This document shows, one piece after another, positions 22,301 to 31,452 of a stretch of 64,000 nucleotides of DNA. The stretch is from Liolophura sinensis (taxonomy: Eukaryota > Mollusca > Polyplacophora > Chitonida > Chitonidae). Position 1 is the stretch's first letter; each line of letters opens with the position of its first letter. The notes under the pieces are model-generated. The model ran no database searches. It was not told the DNA's origin and worked only from the letters and a program-made list of their open reading frames with translations. Position numbers and translations under genes: made by a program. The stretch covers positions 20,183,764-20,247,763 of the forward strand of contig NC_088306.1 of NCBI RefSeq assembly GCF_032854445.1, read 5' to 3'.

Positions 22301-25300
22301 GGCTAACTCAACTTTCGCAATACAGGGCGAAGTAGAGAAGCGTTGAGGTTGCGAAATGTGATTTCCTGCCCCCTATACAAAAGTTTTTCGGAGTTTCATC
22401 CTTTGCTGACAGGAAGATGGTGAGACGGGGTTCTGATTATTAGTCTTGGGTTATAATTTTGACTTCATCTTGTGTATTGTGTGACGACTACAAGTTATTG
22501 CTGCAATAATTGTTGACTGTGTCTCAAGATTATTCCGTCAAACGTTTTTGCTCTAAGTTTCATAAGTTTCACAGTGAGTATGATTTTATTGTAAGGTAAT
22601 ATGAACAGAGCGTCTAGAACCCGTGACACTTTGCTTCATACCTGTGTTTAAATCCTCGTAACCTTGGGCTTTTGGCTCTGTTTTCATCGTGTTGAATTAG
22701 AGTGTGACCTTGGATATATGAAAAGTTCCAATCAAAGCGTAAGTGAGATACATGTTTTGCTCATCGACAACTTACATACCAACATAGTACACGATTTAAA
22801 TACTTATTCATACATTCGCCTACAACGTGTGCCTTTCTATCACCGCTGAAAACTGTTGACTGTTTCTATTTGAATGATTCCGTCCTAATTTCGTACTTTA
22901 TATACTTTCTTAATTTTTTGGTGGTTTGTGTTAAACGTCGTTTTGGGAATTGGCCTTGCAATTTTGGACCCGAAACCTCTATTTTGGTTGACGGCGGGTA
23001 TACGAATGTCTGTTTCGACTTATAGATTAAGGTTTAATCGGTACCTCTTTCGTACATCTAGAAGTTTACTTATTTTTTTCCATGATCTTTTCCCCATCAT
23101 TAGGCAGCAGATCTGCGAGTCTCGTAATTCGCTGAGTCGGTGTAAGAATGGAGATATAGCTGAACAGATGCACGTCGAAGCGGACTTATTTGACGGTAAA
23201 ACCTATTATAAGGTGAGAAAATGGCGCTGGTCACCATGAGAACTGTAACTAAGAAAGCTGAAACTAGGGCGTAATCAAGGTGAGGATATATCGCTGGATA
23301 CCATGGGAACTGTAGCTAAGAAAGCTGAAATCAATACGTAACCAAGGTGAGGAAATGGCAACGGTCACCATGGAAACTGTAACTAAGAGAGCCGAAACTA
23401 GGGCGTAACCAAGATGAGAAAATAGCGCAGGACACCATGGGAACTGTAACTAAGGGGAATGCAATTAGTACGTAACCAAGGTGAGAAATTGGCACTGGTC
23501 TCCATGTGAACTGTAACTAAGGGAACTGAAAGTAAGGAGTAACCAAGGTTACAAGGACCAGAGCTGTATCCTCATACAGCTCTGGTCACCATGGGAACGG
23601 TAAGTAATGGGAGTGAATCTAGTGCTTAATAATGTTGAGAAGATCGCACTGCTTACCATGGGAACTGTTATTAAGGACACGGGAACTAATGAGAAACCAT
23701 AGCGTGAATTGCTAAGGGGTTATTGGGGATAATAACTAAAACGTGCGACAACCGATAACCGGTAGATAAGCGTACTGTGTCGCATGTGCTTTAGTCACGT
23801 TTCACCTTTAGTTCCTGTAAAACGCCCCACCACTTATTGGTGGTTGCGAGGAGGTTGACTTCCAGGGAAAACCAATCAGCCAGAGACATGTGTCTTTAAT
23901 TGTATTGTATTCCTGCTTAACCCAGGATTCTGTTGGCGGACTAAGCATCTCCGAGACCTGGTCCTTTTGCATTCTTTTTTATATTATTGTGTGTTAAGTG
24001 AGACGACATCAGATCATTCTGAGCTATTCTAGACCAGTTACGTCTAATAAATTGAAATCAACATCACTGCATATTTTTCACCTAATTCTGCTGAAGCCAT
24101 GGTGCTAGGATGCGTGTAGTTTGTTACTATTTATGCATTTTACATGAACAGTTAGAATAAAACACCTACTGAGGTAAATTGACAGATGCCGTACTAGATC
24201 GCGCTTCACCGATTACGTGTGACCATTTGCCAGCTATCACACTGCCGTTGCTGGTCTGGTTACGCCTTTAATTGCATTGCACCCATTTGCTTTTATTTTC
24301 AGATGAACTGCAGATGCCGACGCCACAGAAACCCCGTGCCTAACGGGGGTTTCCGAGACAGGGCAACAGAATTGCTGGGACGAGTGTTCGAGGAGGACCA
24401 CTGGGTGCATAATTACGTCTGTGCTCGTGAGTAGGCTGGAATGGCATAGTGTATTAGATGCCTTTAGAGGTGGGTAAAACATAAAAAATTACATTATGTT
24501 CAGATGAAAGCGTGAGAAAAGTTAGTGGTAAATGTAGTCTTCAATATGTTTTGCAATTCTTTTAAGAGAAATGGACACTTGAAAGTAATGTCTTCCATGG
24601 TGGGTAGTTAGGACCACATCGAGGTATAAATTATCTTCACGTAATTCTATAAATGAGGATATTACATATGTTTAATAAATATACGTGCACAAGAATTTGT
24701 TTTTTTTGTTTTTTGTTGTTTCAGCTAACAAATGTGTTCAATCTGGATTTTGATCATATTTATGTTTTTCATATATTCAAAAATGTAATCATAATTCATA
24801 TTAAACGCATGTGTTTGGATATAAACAGCAAATTTACATTAAATTAGAAATGCATCACATACTTATCTGGAACATTACTATATATCAGTCGATATATACC
24901 AAATACCCGCCATACAAAAATATTTTCAAATACCCTTTTCTCCTGAAAAGAAAATATGACAAAATATTAAAGACCATATTTAAAAATAAGTTTTCACCTT
25001 CATCTGATTTTCACGTCATTTTTATGTTTTCTTCTCCTTTAAAGGTATATATGTTTCCCTTCGAACAGAATCAACGTGCGATGTGTAGATTTAAGGACAG
25101 GTTTTCATATGACTGTCTATTAAATGTGATGACAAAACAATACTCGAGTAGTTCTAGGCCTAAAATTGTGATTGTACTAATCAGTATCACCTTTTTTTAC
25201 CTAATTCTGCTAATGCTGTTCTGCTTTGGGGATGTCTAAGTTGCTACTATTTAAGTATTTACATGAACAGTTAGAATAGCTCAGTTCGAATAAAACAAGA

Positions 25301-25795
25301 CGCCGTATTTCACCGGTCACGTGTCGCCATTTACCAACTATCACACTGTCGTCGTTGCTCTGGTTTTACTGTCCAGGTTTTATACAGTGCTGTTTGAGGC
25401 ATGGTGATAGGGGGTGATAAGATGTAGGCCTAATTATATTCGCATTGAACAGTTGACAATGACAAGAAAATAATTTGAAAGAGGCCACATTTCACCAACT
25501 ACGTACTGCTATTTGCCAACCACCTCGCTCTGGCTGCAGCTCTCGTTTTAATCTCCATGCAGTAGTTTTTTTTATCTTTGCTTAATGGTAGCGAAGCTGA
25601 GGATTAGCAATATCGCCTATGGTGAAATGACATTCATGGCACTTTCAAAGATTATTTGCTATCTGAAATCACAACATATCTGGTGTACAACTCCTCACTT
25701 TCGTGTATATTTTCTCTGTGACTAATATCGGTGTGTAATTGTTTTTGATTTCAGGCAGCAACCGACGCAGTCGCTCGAGAAGAACCAGAGAGTGA
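19301..25795 (+). CDS. Secreted 10-cysteine protein, paralogue A (179 aa), five coding exons
   Basis: Coding exons are 19301-19384, 21038-21219, 23104-23212, 24303-24426 and 25755-25795, with intron phases 0, 2, 0, 1. All junctions are GT-AG and the joined frame is open to TGA at 25793. The start MRSLAILSVFVVVVYS looks like a signal peptide. Ten cysteines follow at residues 34, 40, 66, 68, 74, 93, 102, 128, 130 and 165, suggesting five disulfides. NQTNQT at 47-52 gives two N-glycosylation sequons. The C-terminus is arginine-rich (RSNRRSRSRRTRE). CTGTCCGCAG at 19279-19288 is a good acceptor 12 nt before ATG, implying a 5' UTR intron. The gene downstream at 33548-40368 has the same structure. 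I do not recognise the family; extracellular location is inferred from the signal peptide. Confidence 0.8.
19412..19617. mobile_element. MITE-like foldback element in intron 1 of paralogue A
   Basis: The left end GGGGCTGATTCCACAAAGCC and right end GGCTTTGTGGAATTGGCCTC are inverse copies extending about 36 bp. It belongs to the same family as 2671-2890 and 52148-52387. Confidence 0.65.
19739..19975 (+). repeat. Repeat family D, with an internal head duplication
   Basis: The head block TAATTCTCCTTAAGCCATGG occurs near 19750 and again near 19813 (TTAATTCTTCTTAAGCCATG), each followed by AGGGGTTACAACTGACTTAC. The rest of the family continues to about 19975. Confidence 0.6.
19998..20385. repeat. 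GGACATTTCCCC/GGACAATTCCCC minisatellite in intron 1 of paralogue A
   Basis: Alternating half-units of about 14-15 bp: TATGGACAATTTCCCC and TACGGACATTTTCC. They drift toward CCTAGGACGTTTCCCCCTTA at the end. The frames on both strands are artefacts of the repeat. Confidence 0.85.
20527..20690 (+). repeat. Interspersed repeat family B, longest copy
   Basis: Contains GCCATTGAAGTATCATGCCG, AAGACACCAGACATGACACC, CAGTCACATTATACTGACAC and GTGCTGAGCGCCAAGCGAGG. Confidence 0.65.
21038..21219 (+). CDS. Paralogue A exon 2
   Basis: Encodes NDICPPRAVCADIFD, the two sequons, and VVNCMCPERGECPNQRRYTL. It supplies five cysteines (C-x5-C and C-x-C-x5-C). The acceptor is TTTTTGGACAG|CGA and the donor CAG|GTGGGT, phase 2. 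Confidence 0.8.
21430..21850. mobile_element. Foldback element, family E, in intron 2 of paralogue A
   Basis: Left arm AAAGACAAAGAAAACACTAA; right arm TTTAGTATTTTCTTTGGATT, its imperfect inverse. The interior has GTGACGTCAC twice. A second copy lies at 56575-57085. Confidence 0.6.
21955..23020. mobile_element. Non-autonomous DNA transposon with about 170-bp inverted terminal repeats, in intron 2 of paralogue A
   Basis: Arms 21955-22130 and 22845-23020 are imperfect inverse copies. The outer ends share CCATCAACCAAAATGG-like and GGCCAATTCCCAAAAC-like blocks; the inner parts share AAACCACYAAAGAAYTAAG-like sequence. The interior of about 715 bp has a 62-codon frame with no similarity I can name. 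Solo pieces occur at about 17690-17770 and 36985-37080. Confidence 0.65.
23104..23212 (+). CDS. Paralogue A exon 3
   Basis: Encodes QQICESRNSLSRCKNGDIAE through DGKTYYK (109 nt, the same length as paralogue B exon 3). It has two cysteines spaced C-x8-C. The acceptor is CCATCATTAG|G and the donor AAG|GTGAGA, phase 0. Confidence 0.8.
23209..23705 (+). repeat. About 68-bp tandem array that starts at the exon 3 splice donor
   Basis: About seven units. Each early unit opens with CCAAGGTGAGRAAATGGC-like sequence, matching the true exon end and donor (TATAAGGTGAGAAAATGGCG). It then reads CACCATGGGAACTGTAACTA and AGCTGAAACTAGGGCGTAA. Later units decay. A 13-bp perfect hairpin (23557-23586, ACCAGAGCTGTAT stem) lies inside. 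Confidence 0.8.
24061..24290 (+). repeat. Repeat family D copy abutting exon 4 of paralogue A
   Basis: Contains CACCTAATTCTGCTGAAGCC, ATGGTGCTAGGATGCGTGTA, ACATGAACAGTTAGAATAAA, GAGGTAAATTGACAGATGCC and CTATCACACTGCCGTTGCTG. Its tail runs into the pyrimidine tract of the exon 4 acceptor. Confidence 0.65.
24303..24426 (+). CDS. Paralogue A exon 4
   Basis: Encodes MNCRCRRHRNPVPNGGFRD through HNYVCA plus one base (124 nt, identical in length to paralogue B exon 4). It has three cysteines: C-x-C then x34 then C. The acceptor is TTTTATTTTCAG and the donor C|GTGAGT, phase 1. Confidence 0.8.
25190..25400 (+). repeat. Repeat family D copy
   Basis: ACCTAATTCTGCTAATGCTG, TTGCTACTATTTAAGTATTT, ACATGAACAGTTAGAATAG and ACTATCACACTGTCGTCGTT. 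A second, more degenerate copy follows to about 25570. It lies in intron 4 of paralogue A. Confidence 0.6.
25755..25795 (+). CDS. Paralogue A exon 5 (arginine-rich C-terminus)
   Basis: After GATTTCAG it completes an Arg codon and encodes SNRRSRSRRTRE and the TGA stop. It is much shorter than the 34-residue acidic/basic tail of paralogue B exon 5. Confidence 0.7.
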
Positions 25796-26602
25796 GAGAG
25801 TTGCAATCATCGTGACATGGATTATCTGCCTTTTTTTCCTGGCACCACTAAATTTCTCTGGGTTTCTCCAAATAACCTGACCATCTTAGCGTAAAATAAC
25901 CAAAATCTTGTTCATAAATTTATAAATGTACAGTTTGTAAGGGTTTTTCTAGTTATCAAGATATATTTTTCGGCATGGTCAATTGTTTATATATACCGCC
26001 GTCATGTCGCCAAGTTGGAATGCGGGTACTACACAGAAGTAGTGTTCACATGTTTAGATGACTAACTAGAGTTACGCCCCTTAGAAGAACTAACCGGGCC
26101 ACCATACGGGAAGGATCACTCGGCCATTTTCGACACCACTTCCGAAAACTTCGCCAATGAGAAACTGGGAAGTAAAAGTTACCGAGAGGTCGGGCCATTA
26201 CGCAACATCTTATTACCGTCAGTGATATATGTCCAGTATTTGTTATTTGATATTAAGATATATTTGTATATCATGTAGACTTGTTAACAATCATGTTTAC
26301 AGAGATTCCAGGTAATCCATAACCGTGTACGTTTAATTTTATGTGAAAAAGGTTGAAGTCGAATACAGGACCGTGAAATCGAAGACGTCAGAGTTTCGCT
26401 GAAGTATAATCGACTGAGCACAGTCGACCAGGAATACAAAGGCATTACTATGTAGCTAAGCGAGAGCGCTTCGGGTTTAAAACTTTTGGATATGGAAATT
26501 TCCACAGTTAGGAACGAAATGATTCCACATACATGAAATTCTTTATGCCTATCTGAGAGTTTAATGTGACTGATAAGAAAACTGTTATTTTGACCGATTG
26601 TT

Positions 26603-26608
26603 AATAAA
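26603..26608 (+). promoter_or_regulatory. Candidate poly(A) signal of paralogue A
   Basis: AATAAA followed about 25-45 nt later by a T/GT-rich tract (TTTTTTTCCTGTCTTGTTTT). It implies a 3' UTR of roughly 800 nt. Confidence 0.5.
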
Positions 26609-26874
26609 AATTATAAGTGTCACCAAAATTTTTTTCCTGTCTTGTTTTGGTTTTCCATCGCCGGAAATCTCAGCCACTTGACAAATGAGTTCAGAAGTCA
26701 GGTCGAGATTTGTCAGGTAGTCCTAATTTTAAGCTATGCCCAGGGGTGTGGGGGCGATTTGTCCCGGGCTATTTCTTCTGTCCATAAACATTACTACCAT
26801 CATTAAGGTTAAAGATTTTTAGTACGGCTTACAACGCCGATCAAAAATAGAATAAATACATTTTAAGCATGTGA

Positions 26875-27795
26875 CAAACCATCTTCCACCCCGAAAAAAC
26901 ATCTCCCACCCCGAAAATGCAATCTCACAAACCGAATAAACATCTCCCACCCCGAATATGCCATCTCACAAACCACCCCAAATGTGAAATCTCACAAACC
27001 GGATAAACATCTCACAAACCGAATAAGCATCTCACAGACCGAATAAACATGTCCCACCCCGAATATGCATTCTCACATACCGAATAAACATGTCCCACCC
27101 CGAATATGCATTCTCACATACCGAATAAACATGTCCCACCCCGAAAATGCAATCTCACAAACCGAATAAACATCTCCCACCCCGAATATGCCATCTCACA
27201 AACCACCCCAAATGTGAAATCTCACAAACCGGATAAACATCTCACAAACCGAATAAGCATCTCACAGACCGAATAAACATGTCCCACCCCGAATATGCAT
27301 TCTCACATACCGAATAAACATGTCCCACCCCGAATAAGCATTCTCACACACCGAATAAACATGCCCCACCCCGAATACGCATCTCACACACCGAGTAAAC
27401 GTCTCCCACCCTGATTAAGCATCTCATATACCGAATTAACAGCTCCCACCCCGGATAAACATCACACAAACCCATTAAACATCTCCCACGACGAATATGT
27501 AATCTCACAAACCGAATAAGCATCTCACTCACCGAATAAACATTTCCCACCCCGAATAAACATCTCCAACGCCGAACAAACATCTCGCACACTGAGTAAA
27601 CACCTCCCACTCCGAATAAACGTCTCCCAGCCCATATAAACATTTTGCACCCCGAATAAACATTTCCAACGCCGAACAAACATCTCGTACCGTGAATAAA
27701 CACCTTCCACACCGAATAAACGTCTTCCACACAGAATATACATCTTGCGCCCTGAATAAACATCTCAATAACCGAATAATCATCATGTCCCATCA
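26875..27795. repeat. About 21-bp minisatellite with a 230-bp higher-order repeat
   Basis: Units resemble CCCACCCCGAATAAACATCT and TCTCACAAACCGAATAAGCA. The block beginning CCGAAAATGCAATCTCACAA at 26911 recurs at 27141, a 230-bp higher-order duplication. Because 21 is a multiple of three, several minus-strand frames stay open, giving repetitive peptides that are not genes. Confidence 0.9.
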
Positions 27796-27935
27796 TGTCA
27801 AAAAAGCATGTCCCATCAGATTAAATTGACACATTAAATTTTGAGTGTAGTTCTCCTGTATTGCCAAAGAGAATACTGATTAATACATCTAGGACCCGAG
27901 TCAGAATTTTAATGTTCTTATGACAGTAACCTATA

Positions 27936-28152
27936 AAACCTTCCACCAATACGGTCGCTGTAAGTTCAAATCCAGCTCATGCTGTCTTCCTCTCCGCCGG
28001 ATCGTGGGAAGGTCTGTCAGCAACCTGCGGATGGTCGTGGATTTCTCCCAGGCTCTGCACGGTTTTGTCCCACCATAATGCTGGCCGCCGTCATATAAGT
28101 GAAATATTCTTGAGTAACACGTAAAACACAAATCAAATAAATAAATAAATAT
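27936..28152 (+). repeat. SINE family A, 5'-truncated
   Basis: From CCACCAATACGGTCGCTGTA through AGTTCAAATCCAGCTCATGC, CAGCAACCTGCGGATGGTCG and the AATAAATAAATAAAT tail. Confidence 0.85.
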
Positions 28153-28915
28153 AACACCTACAATTACAGTATTACTCAACTATTACCAACTATTTAAAAC
28201 CTAAACATAAAGCAAACACATTCAACGACTGTAATGTGTTGCATTAGACCTGGATATGACGGTACAGTCATACAGAGAGTCATAGGAGACCCTAGGGGTC
28301 TCTATAGTACTTAACCCCTAATATGTGTCACATTATTCCTTAATGATCCCTATTTTCGGATAATTTCGCCATAACTGCGCGCCAGTCTGTATTTAAAGAT
28401 CACAGACAGCCCTACTCCAAATATTAACTATACGCCATGCGTTAATATGCTTGTATTTACCGTACGCTGACTGTACGTACATAACTTTCATAGCTGTACC
28501 AGAACTGGAAAATTAATCCTCGAATCTGTATCTGTATAGATTATGAGATATATGACTAATGCCCCTTGATACTTCTCGAAAATTAGATGAAATAAAACAA
28601 TGTATACGCTAATTTCAAAGTACAGTGATTCCACAAAGAGGACAAAATACTTTCTGTTTCATTTATGCGAAAACCTGTGCACTGTAGCGGAAGCATTCGT
28701 CACACGAACACGGTTGTGGGCGAGAACAGACTGAACACAAAGCTCACAACTGAAATTCAAGTTGACTTTCTGTCCTCATTTAGATGCGCTGACTGTATAA
28801 GGTAAGTTAGGCTTATCAAATTGCTTTCTCATATCAAGTGCTTACATTTCGTGATCTTGTAATCGCACTTCAGGTTTCCATTGTTTAATGAGGGGTATGG
28901 AGGGAGAGAGGGAGC
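28153..28915. other. No gene seen
   Basis: Intergenic DNA with no recognisable repeat or coding signal. Confidence 0.4.
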
Positions 28916-29145
28916 TAGGGGCACCGTGGCTCAGTGCTTACGGTGCTTTTGAGCCTATGAGATCGCTGTGAGTTCAAGTCCAGCTCATGGAAGCTTCCTC
29001 TCGGATCGTACGTGGAAAGGTCTGTCAGCCACCCGCGAATTGCTCTGTCTGGTTTCCTCCCACCACAATGCTGGCTGCCGTCGTACAAATGAAATATTGT
29101 TGATTTACGATGTAAAACTGAAATCAAATAAATAAAATCAAATAC
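28916..29145 (+). repeat. SINE family A, diverged head
   Basis: GGGGCACCGTGGCTCAGTGC replaces the usual head. The B box CGCTGTGAGTTCAAGTCC and the body are typical, and the tail is AATAAATAAAATC. Confidence 0.8.
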
Positions 29146-29507
29146 ACCCAGTGTTTAATACTGCCAATGTGACGTTATGGCCTATATAATAATCCATTCA
29201 TTCCACTGTTTGTCCTCACTGAAATAAGGCGGCTGTAGCGATACTATATACTCAGATATGTACTAAATCACAATGCCTAGTGTTTCGGTATTTACTACAC
29301 TAGTTCAACTTTGACGGTTCTTGTAAAAAAAAAACTGACACCCTATAGTAGTATTAGCGCTGCTTTAAAAGGTGTGGATTTTATGAAATGTTTGATCAAT
29401 TTTAAATTCAGACAGCCGCCAAAACTTGGTCTGTCTGTGAGTTCCATGGACAGCTTGTGCTATACATGAAACATTGTTTTAAACGTTGGTTAATTCTACT
29501 TGACAAA

Positions 29508-29737
29508 TGTATTTATTTATTTCATTGGTGTTTTATGCCGCACTCAAGAATATTTCACTTATACGACGGCGGTCAGCATTATTGTGGAAGGAAACCCATT
29601 GGTGTTTTACGCCGTACTCAAGAATATTTCACTTATTCGACGGCAGCCAGCATTATGGTTGGAGGGCGGCATTGGTGAGAGGCTCCCGGGTCAATGCACC
29701 GCGCCGACGCGCTCACTACCTCGGCCACGGAGGGCCT
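29508..29737 (-). repeat. Two SINE family A copies in tandem, the second with an internal deletion
   Basis: CACTCAAGAATATTTCACTT (near 29540) and TACTCAAGAATATTTCACTT (near 29613) show two 3' ends in the same orientation. The second then jumps from GGAGGGCGGCATTGGTGAGA to the tRNA-like head, ending TCGGCCACGGAGGGCC. Confidence 0.8.
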
Positions 29738-30427
29738 TCTACATCACAAATGTACATCATCTAAATGCACAGCTGTATATATGTATAACGCGCAACAAAC
29801 TTTCTGCAAATAACCTCCCTTGTTTCTCTAAACTGTGGTGCTACATCTCGTAAATCGATGAACCGTTCTGATTTTGATGCTAACCTCTGCACTGGTGTTC
29901 CATGCATGATGGCCTTGCTTCTTAGGAGAAGTGAATCTCTCAACTTGTACTTTGTTCTAAATCACTACGCTACGCTATTCCACGTAGCCCCATAAGTATA
30001 ACGTAGCTGATGTATATATGTACACTCGTCAGAATTGGATTTCATGCACGGACCTCATACATATTATGATTCATGACCTTGGCTGAGTTAAACACACCCA
30101 AAATTAGCAGCATAGTCACGGCAATGTTATGGGGTAATCACAAACAACAGTTGTATTTATCCGCAGTCATCCGGTATCCATGACGGTATTTACTGTTAAA
30201 TTGTCACTACTAACTTCCGGAGCGCAGACATGTACAATATTAGCCTGGGAACAGGAACATAATGACGTCATTCCTTTGCCATACATGTACTTGTATATGG
30301 CAAAATCTACTTTGCATGTCTCATGCACAGGGAACGATACCGGAACATAAATGTACATAGGTGAGAACGATTGTTCTGTTAAATGTAACATACATGTATA
30401 TTATATTAAGTCAAGATAAATATTTTA

Positions 30428-30560
30428 TTAGATGAACAGGATATTATGTGGAATATGACAGAATATTGTGTTTTGATAACAGAATATATTCTAGCATCAC
30501 TCAGACAACAGACTTTCTGTTAAACATAGGCTAACAGATTAATGCTTTGAGTGTAATAGT
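30428..30560 (+). repeat. Interspersed repeat family C copy
   Basis: GAACAGGATATTATGTGGAA, ACAGAATATATTCTAGCATC, AGACAACAGACTTTCTGTTA and TTTGAGTGTAATAG. Confidence 0.65.
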
Positions 30561-30877
30561 GCAAAATGCATCGTCGTGGAAAAATCAGGCGATTCCTTGA
30601 GGCTTTCATATGTCATTGTTGCAGGAAAAACTTGTATAAACAATGAATATGAGCAATAAATGAGATATATATAGAAGATGAAACTTTCACATCTTAAACA
30701 GACTGAACGACTGTCTGGAGGATTTTCAAAAATATACTAAAATAAAGACATATCTCCACAATGGTTGAACAGTATAGCTATAGGGCGTTATGGGGGTGCA
30801 ACCAGAAGAATCAATTTGATGAAACATGAATGAAAGTTTCCAGTCCACGATGCATGCGTGAAACCTGTTTATATCTC

Positions 30878-31012
30878 TTCCTGAGTTTTTTTGTTTTGTT
30901 TTTTTTGCAGCGAGTTCTGTGTCAGTTTCTTCTAGTTATATATATATATAACTATAATAACATAACTATAACAAACTGACACAGAACTCGCTGCCAAAAA
31001 AATCTCAGGAAT
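30878..31012. repeat. Foldback element with a nested TA palindrome
   Basis: Left arm TGCAGCGAGTTCTGTGTCAG is matched by right arm CTGACACAGAACTCGCTGCC. Outer ends TCCTGAG and CTCAGGA also pair, with T-rich and A-rich runs between. The loop holds TAGTTATATATATATATAAC, itself a near-palindrome. Confidence 0.8.
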
Positions 31013-31069
31013 TCGGTAGAAGTAGGCAGCACAATTTGGACACGGTTTCTTTTCTATCGAGAAGGTATG

Positions 31070-31446
31070 TATGGTGGCTGATAGCGGCCATTTTCACCGC
31101 CCCCGAGGCGGAAAACAAGGCTTTAAGAAAACCGTGATCTCCGCGCCCTCCGCACCTTCCGCGAATTTATTAAAACCGCGACCACCGCGACCTTGGCGAC
31201 CCAGCGGACAGCGTGGAAGTCGCGTGGAGGGCGCGGTTTTAACAAAAGCGAGTTTTAACCTTCCACGAGTTCCGCGGGGGCGCCAAGGTCGCGGTTGTCG
31301 GGGTTTTAATAAAAGGCACGCGGTTCGGCGCCATACGCGAACTCCGCACCTTCCGCGTGTTCCGCGACCCCGCGGAGGTCGCGGTTTTCTTAAAACGGGG
31401 GTGCGGAAGGCGCGGTCAAAAATGGTCAAAAAAATCAGCCACCATA
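31070..31446. mobile_element. CpG-rich MITE with 13-bp terminal inverted repeats and 6-bp TSD
   Basis: TATGGTGGCTGAT (31070-31082) and ATCAGCCACCATA (31434-31446) are perfect inverse ends. GGTATG flanks both sides (31064-31069, 31447-31452). The interior is very CpG-rich in an AT-rich context, with inverse-related blocks of GCGGTTTT/AAAACCGC and CCGCGACC/GGTCGCGG. Long open frames on both strands result from this composition. No transposase. Confidence 0.8.
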
Positions 31447-31452
31447 GGTATG

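Noticed and set aside
24653-25239. Frames of 64 and 142 codons between exons 4 and 5 of paralogue A
   Set aside because: AT-rich intron sequence, no motif, no start context. The second runs into a repeat family D copy.
27344-27796. Three overlapping minus-strand frames with repetitive peptide
   Set aside because: The 21-bp unit is a multiple of three, so any stop-free frame stays open. Three frames open at once argues against coding.
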